From: Pectinophora gossypiella
Lineage: Eukaryota; Arthropoda; Insecta; Lepidoptera; Gelechiidae
Assembly (NCBI RefSeq): GCF_024362695.1
Contig: NC_065424.1
Span: 7,690,786 to 7,754,785, forward strand
Reading direction: 5' to 3'
Length of the DNA stretch: 64,000 nucleotides
In this document: positions 57,101 to 63,480 of the stretch, one piece after another
How positions within the stretch are numbered: the stretch's first letter is position 1
Layout: each line of letters starts with the position of its first letter
Notes under the pieces: generated by a model
Database searches by the model: none
Told to the model about the DNA's origin: nothing
The model's input: only the letters and a program-made list of their open reading frames with translations
Program-made: the position numbers and the translations under genes

Positions 57101-59304
57101 GGGGACTACGCATGGAGCTACAAAAAAAGAAGTTAATAATAATTATTATAATCTTTATTGCACAAACATACAACAAAAAAATGACAATAGTTACACATAA
57201 TAAAACAAGTGCAATTACAAAAATACAGATAGCAACAATGGTTAATTAAACAGGGATCGCCAAACTAGGCTAAGCCTAAGCTCTTGGGGAACCAATTAGA
57301 TAGGTATTACAAGTTATCCTTAAGGCATCCTTTATAATAAGACTTATTAATACTTAATACAGTATAAGAAAAACGTTTAGAATAAGACGTAAAGATGTAG
57401 ATGTAGTTGAACATTATGTTGGCGCCAAACCAAGTATAAAATTCACTAAGCTTAAAGAAAACAATGTTTTCATCGCTTCTACGCATAGCGTGATAGTGCT
57501 TTTGTTTGGAGTTATAGTTTACATTAAAACTGTCTTAAAACAGTTCAAAGGTAAATTCTGAATATCAATGGGAATCTTATGGTAAAAACGTATACATTGC
57601 CCCTTGTAAGTCCTGTTCTCCCGTGTGGGTTGTAAAGTCAGTGCCCACCTCATCAAACCTGGTGTCAGGGTTACTATTGTGATTTATAGTGTTGTGAGCA
57701 AACGAAATCCTGTGAATAAAAAAATAATAATACCGACCTAAACACTGAGGCAGCGGGTGGCTCCAAGTGCCATCACTCTGGCAGATGGCAGAGCCATTGC
57801 CCTCCATCTTCATGCCATCCTGGCAACGGAAGATGATGGACGCGCCAAGACCGGTCCCAGAGGATATGTTCTCCAACCAACCGTTCCAGAGTTGCCCGGG
57901 ATGACCACAGTTGATTTCTGGTGACCATACCACAACAAGAATATACTTTAAAAAGGTAAACAAGAAATTAGTAAGCCCCCTCTGTGTCTAGTTGGACATA
58001 TGAGACTGGACCGTTTGTTCATACAACTTCTGAGTACAGCTCTCCTCATTGTCAATTTTTCTTCTTATACGATAAGAAGGGTTGGTGGTGGAACACCAGC
58101 CTCATCAACCCTAGTGTCAGGGTTATGATTGAGCCGCCAAAGGCCCATCACATGGCTCATGTAATGATTACTCACTTACATCAGTAAATAGTAACTGGGA
58201 CTAACGGCTTAACGTGCCTTCCGAAGCACGGATCATCTCACTTTCGGACAATCAGGTGATCGGAGGGTATATAGATAAAATACTTTCGGCTACCCCACTG
58301 CTTTGGTGGACAAACAAATCGATTTCAGAATCCTCAGTTCGCTGATCAAGTTATAGGTAAGTATCTAATTTGCTGTAAGAAAATCAGGGTGGTTAAAAAT
58401 GTCACATCAACGCAATTCATCTAAAAAAGCAATATTGCTATTTGACAGAGGTTTGCAATGGGCACTTTTATATGCGCAATGTCAAATTGCAATATTGCTT
58501 TCAATTAACTCTTAAAGTATTTAGGTTCAAAAACAAAATAAATCGATAATTACAAATACTTAACAGAGTTTGCGCAATTTTCGATTGCGATCTAAGCAAT
58601 CAGACAGCTTTACTTTTGAATACTTTTTGTAACAGAATTTATAGCCAATTAGTTACGCACGTATACTAGAGTAAACCGATTTATAAGTGAGTGGTAATAA
58701 GTCTGCAGTGACCTACTGGGGGCCATCATAAAAAAGATAAACTCATGAAGGCGATCTCTAAAGGGATGGACAGAACAAGTAGTCTGAAGACATCTTGTAC
58801 ATGGTTTAAAATAACTGTATGTTGACATTGCTGTAACGTCCTTTACTTTTGGAGTAGATACAATTCCTTATTATTGCCATAGAAATCCTCCTTCTTGAAT
58901 TTAGTTAATAACGCCATCTCTTAAGAGATGGAGGGTAGTTGTGGTAAATGCTGGTACTTAAACAAAATTAGGGAATTAGCGCGATGCCAACAAACTACGG
59001 TTGTAGTTTGGTGATAGTATTAAAGTGTATATGTATGTAATTTTGTTTATAAATAAATTAAAAAACAAAACACAGATATTCTTGGGTAAAAATAATTTGA
59101 GCAGCTGTAGAAGTCACTGACCTTTGCACATAGGTTGAGTGCCAGACCACTTCTTGTCCGCGCCGCATCTTCTCGTAGCGTCACCCACAAGCCTGTAGCC
59201 GTATTTACATTCATACGAGACTACCGAGTTGTAAGCGCACGATGTGTAGACCGCTTTCCCGTGGCGAGGCGCTTCTGGCGGCGGACACTGCACCTGTGTA
59301 ACCA
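35821..59304 (-). CDS. Multi-sushi (14 CCP) plus Ig-domain secreted protein, Hikaru genki/Hasp-like, 24 exons, 5' incomplete
   Basis: Seen: 24 minus-strand exons joined by GT-AG introns, every donor phase matching the next acceptor phase, giving one open frame of about 1,555 codons ending in TAA at 35821-35823. Domain order is CCP1-5, a charged linker of about 400 residues with basic clusters, CCP6-10, one Ig-like domain (cysteines in HMECLW and GIYRCET), CCP11-14 and a basic tail of about 85 residues. There is no membrane segment. Known: CCP modules carry four cysteines and a late Trp and mediate extracellular protein contacts; in Drosophila, Hikaru genki (Ig plus CCPs) and its scaffold Hasp are secreted into cholinergic synaptic clefts. 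Inference: this is a lepidopteran member of that group. CCPs on both sides of the Ig and the large size fit a Hasp-like protein at least as well as Hig. Signal peptide and start codon were not found. Other CCP proteins remain possible. Confidence 0.85.
36158..36258 (+). repeat. Rep-E fragment, diverged
   Basis: GTTGATTTGCCGCAAATGGC to ACAGACCTGAGGACTG, in the intron between exons 23 and 24. Confidence 0.7.
36275..36434 (-). repeat. SINE-A, head half
   Basis: Head with ATTCGAACCCGGAACC and CAACCACTGGACCG, in the intron between exons 23 and 24. Confidence 0.8.
36479..36623 (-). CDS. Sushi gene exon 23: first part of CCP14
   Basis: Acceptor TCACAG|GC (phase 1), donor CTCAA|GTAAGT (phase 2). 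It completes CCP13 (PPTC) and starts CCP14: ACTYPGTTISGRMSS, FSCEPGYRLKG, PMLRCL. A SINE-A fragment lies in the following intron, within 50 bp of the donor. Confidence 0.9.
36741..36911 (-). CDS. Sushi gene exon 22: CCP13
   Basis: Acceptor TTTCAG|AG and donor ACTT|GTGAGT, both phase 1. It encodes VSCPALPPPQSGYVLG, LQFHCNPEHTLHG, LVCQDSGRWSDKPPT. The last Cys codon is split across the intron (T|GC) and completed by exon 23. Confidence 0.92.
37489..37683 (-). CDS. Sushi gene exon 21: CCP12
   Basis: Acceptor AACGCAG|GC and donor AGAG|GTATCT, both phase 1. It encodes VECGEVVHDTALGEGERR, AAFSCPAGWALSG, TVCLPAADWARPFPVC. The first loop is Arg-rich (GERRPRVAVVSRG). GC-rich coding sequence. Confidence 0.9.
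37743..37818 (+). repeat. MITE-T right half
   Basis: Holds CTCATTAAATGCCAAATATG through ACTCATGACTGTAC only; it adjoins a SINE-A fragment. Intron between exons 20 and 21. Confidence 0.7.
37811..38012 (-). repeat. SINE-A, tail-truncated
   Basis: Body and head with B box ATTCGAACCTGGGACC; it abuts exon 20's donor side within about 30 bp. Confidence 0.8.
38039..38212 (-). CDS. Sushi gene exon 20: CCP11
   Basis: Acceptor CTGTAG|AT and donor GAAA|GTAAGA, both phase 1. A whole CCP in one exon: VHCPPLPIRRGLVAS, IHFHCANGNALLG, LVCRASGNWSAPLPVC. The base composition is clearly more GC-rich than the surrounding introns. Confidence 0.92.
38398..38618 (+). repeat. Two SINE-C tails, head to head
   Basis: A reverse tail (CTAACCTGAAGATTTGACAG) and a forward tail (GACCTGTCAAGTCTTCAGG) face each other about 50 bp apart and include TCCCTAGCATTATCCCG and its inverse at the outside, forming a foldback of about 220 bp. 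Confidence 0.8.
38755..39046 (+). repeat. SINE-B, full length
   Basis: Head GAGGAGCTCGGTGGCGCAGC with tRNA-like boxes, body TTTTCATCTCGAGCTCCTCC, shared CGTGCTTCGGAAGGCACG, then TGCATTAGCAGTCGTTAATA and a (GAT)n end. Intron between exons 19 and 20. Confidence 0.9.
39145..39296 (-). CDS. Sushi gene exon 19: second half of Ig-like domain
   Basis: Acceptor TTGACAG|A (phase 2), donor GAAG|GTAAGA (phase 1). It encodes KYTEGWTEDPGRDSQLEYRL, then AEKDDSGIYRCETPARQSH, with the classic D-x-G-x-Y-x-C Ig signature, and closes VEIIVE. An antisense LINE remnant ends within 30 bp of the acceptor. Confidence 0.9.
39324..39467 (+). pseudogene. LINE ORF2 C-terminal remnant
   Basis: SRGRPRKRWCDDLNAYRKDW, EIAQSREEGKNQ, GEAFAQQ, stop at 39465. 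It lies antisense in the intron, within 30 bp of the exon 19 acceptor. Confidence 0.78.
39500..39787 (+). repeat. MITE-P copy with duplicated inner segment
   Basis: The segment ACCATGATTCTAAGTTGATA through CGCAAAA-TATGGAAAGGAA occurs twice (39542-39607 and 39609-39669). A further left end starts at 39826. Confidence 0.8.
40770..41072 (+). repeat. MITE-H copy
   Basis: Nearly identical to the copy at 25346 over about 300 bp, differing at a few bases. Intron between exons 18 and 19. Confidence 0.87.
41844..42112 (-). repeat. SINE-A copy
   Basis: Reverse copy with a short deletion in the tail part and CTTAACGGCTTAACGGC duplicated. Intron between exons 18 and 19. Confidence 0.85.
42349..42511 (-). 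CDS. Sushi gene exon 18: first half of Ig-like domain
   Basis: Acceptor GTTCCAG|TG (phase 1), donor CCAGA|GTAAGC (phase 2). It encodes PPTILFRHSGGPIAQ, GKLLVYPGTTLHMECLWM and WNVTHFYPE. The Cys in HMEC is the first Ig cysteine, and NVT is a sequon. The intron that follows is about 3 kb and repeat-filled. Confidence 0.85.
42627..42882 (+). repeat. Rep-E, long copy
   Basis: Same extent as the copy at 12820 (to CCACGCCGGCGGGGTCGG). Intron between exons 17 and 18. Confidence 0.83.
42913..43026 (+). repeat. Short foldback element (CTAATCTAATTTTAACT)
   Basis: The arms TTGACAGGAGTTAAACTAGC and GATGGTGCTAGAATAAGAGC fold back imperfectly over about 45 bp. It follows a Rep-E copy. Confidence 0.65.
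43168..43322 (+). repeat. Rep-G with a foldback
   Basis: ACGGGTTCTTACCGCGTTTA to CATGATCACGGGATG, then the last part repeated inverted (TCATCCCGTGATCATGGC), ending TTATTATGTGTTTTAAT. Other copies at 10575-10640, 41205-41300 and reverse at 16003-16105. Confidence 0.75.
44006..44124 (-). CDS. Sushi gene exon 17: second half of CCP10
   Basis: Acceptor TTTCAG|G (phase 2), donor GCTA|GTAAGT (phase 1). It encodes RCSDIGKYAITGAQVRRC, GGQWDGSKPSC and a short spacer FGLNQENDYA that leads into the Ig-like domain. Confidence 0.85.
44158..44258 (+). repeat. SINE-C tail
   Basis: GGATTTCCCTTCGCGAGTTA to CGGACCTGTCAAATTTTCAG, in the intron between exons 16 and 17. Confidence 0.75.
44390..44534 (-). CDS. 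Sushi gene exon 16: first half of CCP10
   Basis: Acceptor CTTGCAG|AG (phase 1), donor TCCAG|GTAATC (phase 2). It reads EELEAQNEELLNNN, NTCTFRNEEPHVVSFFN and ends PAGSVIIS. The first part (EELEAQNEELL) is a short Glu/Leu-rich, possibly helical spacer. Confidence 0.82.
44748..44926 (-). CDS. Sushi gene exon 15: rest of CCP9
   Basis: Acceptor CTTAAAAG|G (phase 2), donor TGCG|GTAAGA (phase 1). It encodes VQGTLIYRDGAEVNGTLG, ITFRCIASIMG, LICEDGNWIGKSFNC. The acceptor has a short pyrimidine tract. The neighbouring AAG a few bases on would break the frame with a stop, so this site is preferred. Confidence 0.78.
44927..47795. other. Large intron between exons 14 and 15
   Basis: 2.87 kb, mostly unassigned AT-rich sequence with one MITE-P (46353-46562). 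A 117-codon plus-strand frame at 46711-47064 has no recognisable motif. Confidence 0.6.
46353..46562 (+). repeat. MITE-P copy, degraded left arm
   Basis: The left arm is truncated after GGGGGATGATTCTGATCC; the right arm is complete to ACTAACACCTTG. In the intron between exons 14 and 15. Confidence 0.78.
47796..47922 (-). CDS. Sushi gene exon 14: short linker and first Cys of CCP9
   Basis: Acceptor ATTACAG|CA (phase 1), donor GCTAG|GTAACA (phase 2). It encodes an acidic linker (SGSDIVKEDVSDLEPDLAG) ending in AECGPPA, the usual CCP opening. The intron that follows is about 2.9 kb. Confidence 0.75.
48355..48537 (-). CDS. Sushi gene exon 13: divergent CCP8
   Basis: Acceptor ATTCAG|CG and donor TTAG|GTTCGT, both phase 1; the donor is weak. 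It encodes PCELPLLHGATYEAGYRAG, NIACEPGRSP, LNCHLGRLQPTVHDFC. Four cysteines are kept, but the expected Trp before the last Cys is absent (GRLQP where others have G-W). The exon fits the frame exactly, so it looks real although divergent. Confidence 0.75.
48880..48959 (-). CDS. Sushi gene exon 12: second half of CCP7
   Basis: An 80-nt exon, acceptor TTTGCAG|A (phase 2), donor GCAG|GTACGA (phase 1). It encodes YNVQGPTNLRCWLGEWAVTS and then MPEC, giving cysteines 3 and 4 and the GEW Trp motif. Confidence 0.85.
49059..49227 (-). CDS. Sushi gene exon 11: first half of CCP7 with a long loop
   Basis: Acceptor CTTCCAG|TG (phase 1), donor TATGG|GTATGT (phase 2). PCHVPSTEYGIYTM is followed by a loop of about 30 residues rich in Ala, Asn, Pro and Glu (DATNPTAANPLGSGG) before VVHFSCEYG. 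The loop is much longer than in the other CCPs here. Confidence 0.85.
50003..50116 (-). CDS. Sushi gene exon 10: second half of CCP6
   Basis: Acceptor ACTTAG|GT and donor ATCT|GTGAGT, both phase 1. It encodes TIVRVACGKGYGLNLEPN, AKCVRGRWKPEKPKC, completing the domain begun in exon 9. Confidence 0.88.
50443..50684 (-). CDS. Sushi gene exon 9: end of linker and first part of CCP6
   Basis: Acceptor CTTATAG|A (phase 2), donor TCTG|GTGAGT (phase 1). The first two thirds are Gly/Ser/Glu/Asp-rich linker (TGRESKGGRTHQD, EEGQSTDNKEV). CCP6 begins at SPCEPIESEPYVNIEIVKFG, with a sequon (NNT) just before the exon end. Confidence 0.8.
50839..51879 (-). CDS. Sushi gene exon 8: last Cys of CCP5 and long charged linker
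   Basis: A 1041-nt exon, acceptor TTTCAG|A (phase 2), donor AAAAC|GTAAGT (phase 2). It starts KCTLYQHPRIRW and then leaves the CCP fold. Four basic clusters resemble proprotein-convertase sites: WSRRRRS, DKRRKRF, KPRIKRG and FDRRDKRT. Acidic runs (TDIDDDDIPNDG, EPEDDEIVEPHE) and sequons (NNT, NST, NQT) lie between them. A Tyr-rich stretch (VYTVYNVHG, RFYSYQPAYEP) is near the start. No known domain is recognised. Frame continuity with exons 7 and 9 rules out a gene boundary here. Confidence 0.85.
51962..52090 (+). repeat. MITE-K copy
   Basis: An uninterrupted copy showing the order GCAATTTATCTAAAA, TATTTGACATTTATTGAC, TATGCGCAAATGTCC, GCAATATTGCTTTTTAG. It serves as the empty-site reference for the Tc1 insertion at 54788. 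It lies 80 bp upstream of exon 8, in the intron. Confidence 0.7.
52599..52711 (-). CDS. Sushi gene exon 7: second half of CCP5
   Basis: Acceptor TTTCAG|GTAGTG (phase 0), donor CCTAA|GTAAGT (phase 2). It encodes VVNNKQIMYECEKGYVLSEG, ATCVGGHWSPRELP; the final Cys comes from the first codons of exon 8 (K|C). A MITE-P copy begins 12 bp upstream of the acceptor, so it lies very close to the branch-point region. Confidence 0.85.
52723..52952 (+). repeat. MITE-P copy next to exon 7
   Basis: Complete palindrome starting 12 bp from the exon 7 splice acceptor on the sushi gene's strand. Confidence 0.87.
52985..53216 (+). repeat. MITE-P copy, second of a pair
   Basis: Same orientation, 33 bp beyond the preceding copy. 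The spacing matches the pair at 535-988. Confidence 0.87.
53240..53408 (+). repeat. Rep-J copy
   Basis: GAGGTACATCCATAAGTTGC, CACCGAGCTTTCTGTTAGAC, GATGAGCCGTATCGCCGTC, GTTAGTGAAAACTGCACTTA. Related pieces, some reversed: 8505-8575, 13625-13795, 37016-37075, 47540-47660, 48700-48850. Confidence 0.65.
53495..53586 (-). CDS. Sushi gene exon 6: first half of CCP5
   Basis: Acceptor TTGCAG|TA (phase 1), donor AAAAAG|GTAAGA (phase 0, the only phase-0 junction in the model). It reads VFCPFPGYVENGKVLLVGNM and ends YRPYVKK. It holds the first CCP cysteine and the NGK turn. Confidence 0.85.
53893..53990 (+). pseudogene. LINE ORF2 C-terminal remnant, second family
   Basis: RSTLNRRACMKRLMNVEEAR, EVCQDRR; interrupted before the stop. 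Antisense in the intron between exons 5 and 6, about 30 bp from the exon 5 donor. Confidence 0.68.
54017..54186 (-). CDS. Sushi gene exon 5: CCP4
   Basis: Acceptor TTTCAG|G (phase 2), donor GAAG|GTAATA (phase 1). It encodes a full CCP: CKKMPRNPRNGMVIAPKTEH, FRCKDGFELKG, VVCSFGNWSGETPKC. The split Arg codon restores the frame across the intron that holds the Tc1-like insertion. Confidence 0.9.
55060..56072 (-). pseudogene. Tc1-like transposase, frameshifted
   Basis: From ATG at 56072 (MDTSPTEAAQVVALLDSGLS). N-terminal paired-type helix-turn-helix (SQRVVAARLHLSLSSVHRVY), a second DNA-binding segment, and the DDE catalytic core: first Asp in LFSDECK, second in FMHDNARAH. The frame stops just after LNEVDRQQ. 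The remaining core continues in another frame (55060-55300) as SPARSPDMNPIEHLWDELKR with the third acidic residue and runs to the stop. The tryptophan-containing segment usual before SPD is missing, so a short deletion of roughly ten bases caused the shift. The copy cannot make a full transposase. Confidence 0.92.
56283..56330 (+). repeat. Two tandem copies of a ~21-bp unit
   Basis: ATAATGGCCAAACTGCCA is repeated with a 3-4 base spacer, inside the Tc1-like element between its right terminal repeat and the transposase start. Such subterminal repeats can bind transposase; here that is only a guess. Confidence 0.65.
56515..56626 (-). CDS. Sushi gene exon 4: second half of CCP3
   Basis: Acceptor CTCCAG|GG (phase 1), donor GCCAG|GTACTT (phase 2). 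It encodes EVIIVDCEENYEFPS, AVTCNNGTWTQIPRC, supplying cysteines 2-4 and the conserved Trp for the half-domain in exon 3. The 1632-bp Tc1-like element begins about 94 bp downstream in the next intron. Confidence 0.85.
56995..57117 (-). CDS. Sushi gene exon 3: first half of CCP3
   Basis: Acceptor TTTGTAG|CT and donor CATG|GTGAGT, both phase 1. It reads PCVVPHVSQGRVVLMENKTG and ends at SSMVQHG, so the CCP is interrupted after its first cysteine. It carries an N-glycosylation sequon (NET). It makes sense only when joined to exon 4. Confidence 0.8.
57738..57917 (-). CDS. Sushi gene exon 2: CCP2
   Basis: The acceptor CACCAG|AA and the donor TTAG|GTCGGT are both phase 1. One exon holds one complete CCP: INCGHPGQLWNGW, FRCQDGMKMEG, AICQSDGTWSHPLPQC. 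Three introns of about 0.6-1.2 kb flank this part of the gene. Confidence 0.9.
58066..58264 (-). repeat. SINE-A, 5'-truncated
   Basis: Tail to body only (CGATAAGAAGGGTTGG, CACGGATCATCTCACT); the tRNA-like head is absent. Confidence 0.82.
58388..58503 (+). repeat. MITE-K copy
   Basis: Contains GCAATTCATCTAAAAAAG, CAATATTGCTATTTGAC and TATGCGCAATGTCAAATTGC in the same order as the copy at 51962. Intron between exons 1 and 2. Confidence 0.7.
59122..59304 (-). CDS. Sushi gene exon 1 of the model: CCP1
   Basis: Encodes a whole CCP module: VQCPPPEAPRHGKAVY, then YECKYGYRLVG, RRC, and a closing KKWSGTQPMC. The donor is AAAG|GTCAGT, phase 1. The acceptor is uncertain. A phase-1 TAG at 59305-59306 fits the phase of most other exons; a phase-0 CAG about 7 bases further in is the alternative. 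The frame has no ATG before the domain (the first codon of the open stretch is GTG), so this is an internal exon and at least one more exon lies upstream. Confidence 0.8.
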
Positions 59305-62300
59305 CTAGATGGCGACACACGTCGCGTTAGTTCTGGTCTAAGGCGAGAGATGGCGTTGCTCGTGAGGATCTGTTTGTTTGATCGTAATCTGTGTGTGACT
59401 CTACAGGTTTACATGATTGGTAGTGTTTGTGTTTTTATACTTTTCAATTACAAAATCAAAGAATAAAATATCAGCTGTTGCTAGTGTGTTATTTTTATCC
59501 AATTTACGATAGTTTGAACGCATTGAACTAAATTAATTTTGTTAAATTGTTTGAACGTAGAATTATTATTGATGAATTGATGTGTAGTTGACTGCGTGTT
59601 TAAGTGAAAGGTACTGCAATCTGAAGATTAATTAATATATTAAGTATACTCGGTGTTTACGACATTTCAATTTAATATTTTCCAACAACTAGAATGGTGT
59701 AAACGCCTGTCTGTTTTACGTTAGGGACATTAGAACTTATTCAAAAAGATTTACAATTTATTGATCAGGGAAAATATATCACATACATTTGTCATAAAAA
59801 CCATGCAAGAATCGAAAAAGCACGCCATGCATAAATAAAACAGTATTTTTTATTTATATTTTTATTTCACTACACAGTATAAGACAGATTTTTAAGAAAT
59901 TCTTTACAATAAATTCTTGCACGTTCAACATTGAGTTAAAGCTTTCACTACTTATTTAGGGCTCGATTGAAAGCGCTCCCGAGATTGAATCATTTATAGC
60001 TCGATTGAATGGAGTTCAATCTGGAAAGCAGCTTAAAATGAGACAGACAAAGTTTATAAACCATCTAAACCTATTACTACGCAACTGCTTTGAAGAAAAA
60101 CTATTGTTATTGGAAATATAGTGCTCTAAATATAATTTATAATTCACTGCTAAGTGATTGAATGGAATTTATTCAAAGATTTTTCGCTTGCAAGTGTAAT
60201 ATTAATGGAATTAACAGGAGGACTGGAGGAATAAATTATGTTTTTGTATTATTCTAATTTCTCCAAAGCTATTGCGAAGTGAATCTATGAATATTCATCT
60301 AATAATAGGCAGTAATATTTTACTTATCATGGCCATAGAAAAATTTGTCTATCACGACGAAGAAGTTACTAATTGTATAGAATTTGAATAGAACAACAAT
60401 TCTATAGTATATTAATAACGTGTTCTATGGATTGATTCAAACTGTCCCCTTCTCCTCTCCGTCTGAGGCAGCAGAAAAGGAGAAAAAAAGATGTTTAATT
60501 TTTAAAATTTTAATGTCTAATTGTTTTGAAGGAAATCCCACTTGTGGAAATTGGAATAATTTACTAAAGCTACCTAAATTGTATTAATCAGAATTTAAAT
60601 AAATAAAACTTTTTAAAGAAACTTTCAAAATATAATACAGTAAAAAATGTCTGAGACAGCAATAATCCCTCACATTCGGTAGGACCCTTGTTCTTTTGAC
60701 TACAACACACTACTATTTACACCCTAATATAAACAATCGTATAATCAAGAGTCAAGACTAAATTGGCATTACTTTGCAATAAGTCTTCGAATTTGAATAT
60801 ATTCCATCAAGTGGGAAATCCGTAATTATTGCATCATGACAATGGTATTGCTCAAACGATAGCCATGATAATCGCCAGAGGTCAAGCGCCATGCCAACTA
60901 ATCATCGGCTGGACTGCCTTCAAATACTCGTGGTAGACAAAACCAGTATTATTTAGGAAAAAAAAGATTTATCTTTTATGTAATAATTTAACTTTTATCA
61001 TTCCAATCGAAACCCTGATAAAGTTTGGTGGGGAACTGCTTGACACTTTTGAATCAAGATGAAAGATGTTAATAGTTCGCAAGATTGAAACAGCTTGCAA
61101 GATTATTACGTTAAAGTTGAGATTTACCGTATGATGGAATCACGGAATAAATAAAAATAAAATAAAATATAAGTACAGTTTCAATCTTGAAACATTATTT
61201 TCAATCTTGTGACCTGGTTCAATCTTGAAACTTTAGTTTCAATCTTGGAATGAAAATACAATAATTATGTATAAAGTTATTTTCTCCTTAATTTTGTTAG
61301 TTTAGATTAATTTTCAGTCTACCACGAGTATTTTAACACCAGTGCCGCAGCCGTAAGGTAGGCCACACGTCAAAAACGACAAGAGTCGAAACCATGCACA
61401 TTCCAAGATGAGACGACATCGAAATCGGCAACTACATTGTCACGAAGCAATGCCAGAACGCGAAGGTTAAACACTTTCATAGGCGGGTGATGAGTCTGGA
61501 GGTGAAACAGTGTATTGCATGCCTCATATACACTTTCAACGATGACAGACGCCTAAGCCATAGAATAAGGAATAATACTACGTACAGAACGGCAACTCTC
61601 CACTTCTTATTTAAATGTTTTTTTTGTAGAACGTCACATCCGTCTAAAACTACCTGTATAGAAAACATAGCTGCAAGAAAAGCCTAAGGCACAGGGCCCT
61701 AGATGTCCATAAAATAAACAAATCATAAATACAATTTCAGTAATTTGGTTGTCTAATATTGGTTCTCAGTTGGTTCTGCACGGTAAACTTAATTATATCG
61801 AAGCCTTCGCCCAATAGCCGTTTGACGTCCATCTACGCAGATAGCATTCGTATCGTTTATTGGTTGAAGCTCTCTATATAATTCGCGTCCCGCGCGGCGC
61901 GGGATCATGCAGACCCGGCTGGTGGTTATTTCCATGCATTCCTATCTTCCTTTTTTACATTGTCTTAAAACTGGTAAATTCGGTTGGGGTAGAAGCAGTC
62001 CGGCTTCGGCAATTGTTTTTAGTGATTTTGTCATTTAATATTGACCTAAATTTTCTGGCCTCTATCATTTTACCATTAGGTTCGACGTCTCACTAAATCA
62101 AACCATTTTGTCCCGGTATCTCAATTCTTATAGGCATAAAGATATGCAAGTCTAAATTATTCTAAATGTCTATACACATTATTTGGAAGGAAATCTACCA
62201 AAAAGGGACAATATACTTATCAATTTTCTGGACAAGTCCGAAACACAAAGAGACATGATTTATTGCCTCTGCGCCAGTTTAATATAAAACGAGTATTGTG

Positions 62301-62400
62301 GTTTGACAGAAATATTATACTATATTTTCAAAGGACGTTACAAAGGACGGAGCGAATCAATTAGGTTGGAAGTAGGAACATAATAGATCATATTTTACTT
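59305..62400. other. Upstream intron or flank of the sushi gene; no exon found
   Basis: AT-rich. I searched the minus strand for a signal-peptide exon and found none I could support. It includes the CAATCTTG cluster (61077-61245) and a reverse Rep-F piece (61629-61706). Confidence 0.5.
61077..61245 (+). other. Cluster of CAATCTTG/CAAGATTG motifs
   Basis: Two CAAGATT boxes (61080, 61101) face four CAATCTTG boxes (61183-61242) spaced about 20 bp, most preceded by TTT or GTT. Similar words occur at 45897-45950 and 59960-60020. Function unknown. Confidence 0.5.
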
Positions 62401-62675
62401 TGAGGAGCTCGGTGGCGCAGCGGTAAACGCGCTCGGTCTGCGATTGTTGAAGTTAAGCAACTTTCGCAAAGGTTGACCACAAAAAAAAAGTTTTCATCTC
62501 GAGCTCCTCCGTGCTTCGGAAGGCACGTAAAGCCGTTGGTCCCGGCTGCATTAGCAGTCGTTAATAACCACCAATCCGCAGTGGGCCCGCGTGGTGGTTT
62601 AAGGCCCGATCTCCCTATCCATCCATAGGGAAGGCCCGTGCCCCAACAGTGGGGACGTTAATGGGCTGGTGATGT
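62401..62675 (+). repeat. SINE-B, full length
   Basis: Same structure with a short deletion after CTTTCGCAAAGG; ends GGGCTGGTGATGTGGTG. Confidence 0.9.
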
Positions 62676-62761
62676 GGTGATGTAGGTTAAAGATAAATTG
62701 CTTATTCTCTCTCTCTCTCTCTCTCTCTCTACTTAAGAGCTGCGCTCTAAAAAAAAACTCT

Positions 62762-62863
62762 AAAAAAGAGAAGGTGCAGGTCGTGTCGTATCGGGAGGTG
62801 AAGGTTTTGGCGGGAAGAAGAGAGGAATGGCGATTACTCCACCGACAAGAGCGCAGCTCTTAA
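62762..62863 (+). pseudogene. LINE ORF2 C-terminal remnant
   Basis: KKEKVQVVSYREVKVLAGRR, EEWRLLHRQERSS, stop at 62861. Same family as 13357. A (CT)13 run lies just before it at 62707-62732. Confidence 0.72.
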
Positions 62864-63024
62864 ATTGCTTATTAGCATCTTATATTGTGAAGCATATTAT
62901 TATATTAGAGCTTCATTTAAAAAAAACGTTCTTACAGGAAAATTGTCTTTATACGTGTGTAATAAATATTCTCTAACATGATGAAATATTCATATACGGG
63001 CAATGAGCTGATGTCCGGGTTTCG

Positions 63025-63235
63025 ATGGCTATCACGTGCAGCGGTGAAGGAAAGAAGTATCGCGTGGAAACAAACATTCCCGAGATATGTGTTTCGGAGG
63101 TATGTCACCTAACGTGCATTGGGCTGATTCCGTTCGCGGGTTGGAAGGTCAGACAGGCAGTCGCTTCTGTAAAAAACTGGACCTGTCAAATCTGCAGGTC
63201 AGGTAAGATAATCCTGATAAAAAACGGTTTCATGA
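63025..63235 (+). repeat. SINE-C body and tail
   Basis: TCACGTGCAGCGGTGAAGG through CGCGGGTTGGAAGGTCAGAC to CTGGACCTGTCAAATCTGC. Confidence 0.8.
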
Positions 63236-63297
63236 TGACAGGCTGATGCCCGTTCCGTATGATAGAAAGAACACGACGCTTCTGTGAATTTTAATTA

Positions 63298-63383
63298 CAG
63301 GGTAAGAGCATTCAGCGTTCGCCATTTGTCCGGCCAAATAGTTAATGCCATCTGCTGCAAATCTACAATAAGCCACGTCAATA
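63298..63383 (-). repeat. Rep-E end fragment
   Basis: AGGGTAAGAGCATTCAGCG to CTACAATAAGCCACGTC. A similar piece lies at 18315-18393. Confidence 0.75.
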
Positions 63384-63480
63384 AAAAAAATATCTGTCAA
63401 TTTTAACGACGTATCCGGGAAAATAAAAAGCTCAACCCTTTGTGTTTTTTTATTCGCTCATAGTCCAGCGTAGATGCTTA

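Noticed and set aside
59122..59320. Exon 1 as the start of the sushi gene
   Set aside because: The frame has no ATG and no signal peptide before the first CCP cysteine, so more exons must lie upstream.
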